Origin: Deltaproteobacteria bacterium
GTDB lineage: Bacteria > Desulfobacterota > Desulfuromonadia > Geobacterales > Geobacteraceae
Assembly (NCBI GenBank): GCA_021810985.1
Contig: JAJZQA010000134.1
Location: 1 to 7,121 of the forward strand
Length of the DNA stretch: 7,121 nt
Direction: 5' to 3'
In this document: piece after piece, positions 5,891 through 7,121 of the stretch
How the letters are laid out: every line of letters begins with the position of its first letter
Position numbering within the stretch: position 1 is the stretch's first letter
Notes under the pieces: model-generated
The model's database searches: none
What the model was told of the DNA's origin: nothing
Seen by the model: only the letters and a program-made list of their open reading frames with translations
Program-made: the position numbers and the translations under genes

Positions 5891-6859
5891 TCAGGGGGGG
5901 CAGCAGGCGCAGACCGAACGGAACAGGGTGGTGCTAAGGTAACGGTCTCCCCGGTCGGGCAGGATGGTCACGATGGTTCCCGAATCGATTTTTTCGGCCA
6001 TTTTGCAGGCCGCGGCAATGGCGGCTCCGCCGGACATACCGACAAACAGGCCTTCCTGGATAGCGAGCAGGCGCGCGGTTTCAAAGGCGTCTTCATCTTC
6101 GATGACGATTTTCTCGTCCAGCCGGTCCTCATGGTAGATCGGTGGGACGATCGCTTCCTTCATATTCTTGAGTCCCTGGATCTTGTGGCCGATCCGCGGC
6201 TCGACGCCGATGACCCGGATAGCCCGGTTCTGCTCCTTCAGGTAGCGTCCCACGCCCATCAAGGTGCCACCGGTGCCCATGCCGGCCATGAAGATGTCGA
6301 CTTCGCCGCCGGTCTGAGCGAAAATCTCCGGCCCGGTGGTCTCGTAGTGAGCCAGCACGTTGTTTTCGTTGGCGTATTGATTGGGCATGTAGTACATGCC
6401 GGGGTTTTCTTCCAGGATCTGGTGGGCAAGGCGGATTGCGCCGTCGGTGGCTTCGTGGGCCGGGGAGAGCACGACCTCGGCTCCGTACGCCTCCAGGATG
6501 CTGCGTCTCTCGAGGCTGACACAGGCGGGCATGGCCAGTTTTACCCGGTATTTTCGGGCAGCGCCGATCATGGCCAGGGCGATGCCGGTGTTGCCGGAGG
6601 TCGCTTCCAAAATTATCTTGTCGCGGGTCAGTTCGCCGGATTCTTCGGCCTTGGCAATCATATAGTACGCAGGCCGGTCCTTAATCGAGCCGCCGGGATT
6701 GTTGCCTTCAAGTTTTGCCAGGATCCGCACGCGGGGATTGGGGTTGAGACCGGTAACCTCCACCAGCGGAGTATTGCCGATGGCCTGCTCGACCAGGTAT
6801 CGCTTGGCTGCTGTTGACCCTAAAGTATCCTCTGCCTGCCTGCTGCTGCACGATTTCAT
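5891..6859 (-). CDS. cysM: Cysteine synthase, CysM/CysK-type PLP enzyme
   Basis: The 322-residue enzyme joins O-acetylserine (or a related activated serine) with sulfide, or thiosulfate in CysM proper, to make cysteine. Lys60 in EGNNPGGSIKDR binds pyridoxal phosphate. TSGNTG (87-92) is the substrate loop, GTGGT (195-199) grips the PLP phosphate, Ser276 in GMSGGAA sits near the PLP ring nitrogen, and PDRGDRYLS (301-309) is the usual C-terminal motif. The GNNPGGSIKDR form is nearer to CysM than to E. coli CysK, but the split cannot be settled by eye. I chose the ATG at 6859 because AGGGAG lies five bases before it; an in-frame GTG at 6898 would add 13 residues and has no such site. The tail ends SVCACCPP, with Cys317, Cys319 and Cys320, which is unusual for the family. 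It lies downstream of a cysteine desulfurase gene. Confidence 0.94.
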   Translation of the reverse strand: MKSCSSRQAEDTLGSTAAKRYLVEQAIGNTPLVEVTGLNPNPRVRILAKLEGNNPGGSIKDRPAYYMIAKAEESGELTRDKIILEATSGNTGIALAMIGAARKYRVKLAMPACVSLERRSILEAYGAEVVLSPAHEATDGAIRLAHQILEENPGMYYMPNQYANENNVLAHYETTGPEIFAQTGGEVDIFMAGMGTGGTLMGVGRYLKEQNRAIRVIGVEPRIGHKIQGLKNMKEAIVPPIYHEDRLDEKIVIEDEDAFETARLLAIQEGLFVGMSGGAAIAAACKMAEKIDSGTIVTILPDRGDRYLSTTLFRSVCACCPP

Positions 6860-6864
6860 AGCGT

Positions 6865-6870
6865 CTCCCT
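6865..6870 (-). promoter_or_regulatory. Shine-Dalgarno site of the cysteine synthase gene
   Basis: AGGGAG on the minus strand, five bases before the ATG at 6859. It decides between that ATG and the GTG at 6898. Confidence 0.65.
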
Positions 6871-6952
6871 GTGGTGCATCTTGCCGGGCGTTTTTCACGG
6901 GAATGTCCCCTGCCCGCTCGCGCCCTTCTTCCTCTTGCGTCGCGAACTGTTT

Positions 6953-6981
6953 AACCTACCATTTTCAGTGGGAAATTACAA
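6953..6981 (-). promoter_or_regulatory. Weak candidate promoter for the cysteine synthase and hydrolase genes
   Basis: The 146-base gap between the desulfurase stop and the cysteine synthase start is the largest in the window and has room for a promoter. On the minus strand TTGTAA (6981-6976) is followed after 17 bases by TAGGTT (6958-6953). The -35 matches four of six consensus bases and the -10 only three, so this is a guess supported mainly by location and local AT richness. Confidence 0.2.
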
Positions 6982-7005
6982 GATGCATGGTGGGGCGCTA
7001 CAGGA

Positions 7006-7121
7006 TCAAGAAGACGAGGCAGCGTCGCGCAGGCGCTGGATGATTCCCGGGAGAATTTCCAACAGGTAGTCCACATCAGCGTCGCTGTTGCCGGGTCCGA
7101 GGGAAAACCTGATGTTTCCGA
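7006..7121 (-). CDS. Cysteine desulfurase, NifS/IscS family (C-terminal 37 residues only)
   Basis: The 5' part lies beyond the window. The visible minus-strand frame ends at TGA (7008-7006) and reads GNIRFSLGPGNSDADVDYLL, then EILPGIIQRLRDAA and a short Ser tail. The IRFSLG segment followed by an acidic turn, a D-Y-LL helix and an LP-I-LR helix is the standard C-terminus of NifS/IscS-type enzymes. These remove sulfur from cysteine with PLP and pass it as a persulfide to Fe-S scaffolds or thiolation enzymes. The catalytic Cys loop and PLP lysine are out of view. The cysteine synthase downstream on the same strand could supply its substrate. Whether it is NifS or IscS type cannot be told. Confidence 0.85.
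   Translation of the reverse strand, partial: GNIRFSLGPGNSDADVDYLLEILPGIIQRLRDAASSS

Noticed and set aside
5294..6817. A 507-codon open frame on the + strand, antisense to the hydrolase and cysteine synthase genes
   Set aside because: It lies wholly opposite two genes with clear catalytic motifs. Its product is Gly/His/Val-rich low-complexity-like sequence with no domain, as expected for an antisense frame in GC-rich DNA.

Overview
The window is GC-rich and gene-dense, with anaerobe-type features. These are an AmmeMemoRadiSam-like radical SAM enzyme, a FecE/BtuD-type importer ATPase, and a NifS-type cysteine desulfurase close to a cysteine synthase. Together with the protein styles they suggest a Desulfuromonadales-like member of the Desulfobacterota (the old Deltaproteobacteria). 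That placement is inference; no marker gene is present. Every gene reads cleanly, and no RNA gene, mobile element, CRISPR array or broken gene was seen. No gene-free stretch exceeds 150 bases.

Left part, + strand (1-2379). The window opens inside the C-terminus of an ABC importer ATPase (iron/cobalamin type). A radical SAM enzyme of the AmrS-like class follows 16 bases later, and a 379-residue protein that I do not recognise overlaps it through an ATGA junction. The tight spacing and good Shine-Dalgarno sites argue for one transcript. This transporter, radical SAM and unknown-protein cassette is the part of the window most likely to be an undescribed system.

Middle, - strand (2416-4982). A probable operon reads leftward. 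It holds a 133-residue, four-helix membrane protein, an NlpC/P60-type lipoprotein peptidase with an N-terminal SH3-like region, and a secreted PhoA-type alkaline phosphatase. All three products should be at or beyond the inner membrane. The lipoprotein has no convincing conventional start codon: an ATT overlapping the upstream stop codon, with a well-placed ribosome binding site, would give a far better signal peptide. The left and middle units converge with 36 bases between their stops and no clear terminator.

Right part, - strand (5045-7121). The 3' end of a cysteine desulfurase gene is followed, after a 146-base gap, by a CysM-type cysteine synthase with an unusual Cys-rich C-terminus. An alpha/beta hydrolase comes 36 bases after that. 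The first two are PLP enzymes, one making cysteine and the other taking sulfur from it, which fits sulfur assimilation feeding Fe-S or thio-cofactor synthesis. The hydrolase is probably co-transcribed, but its substrate cannot be read from the sequence.
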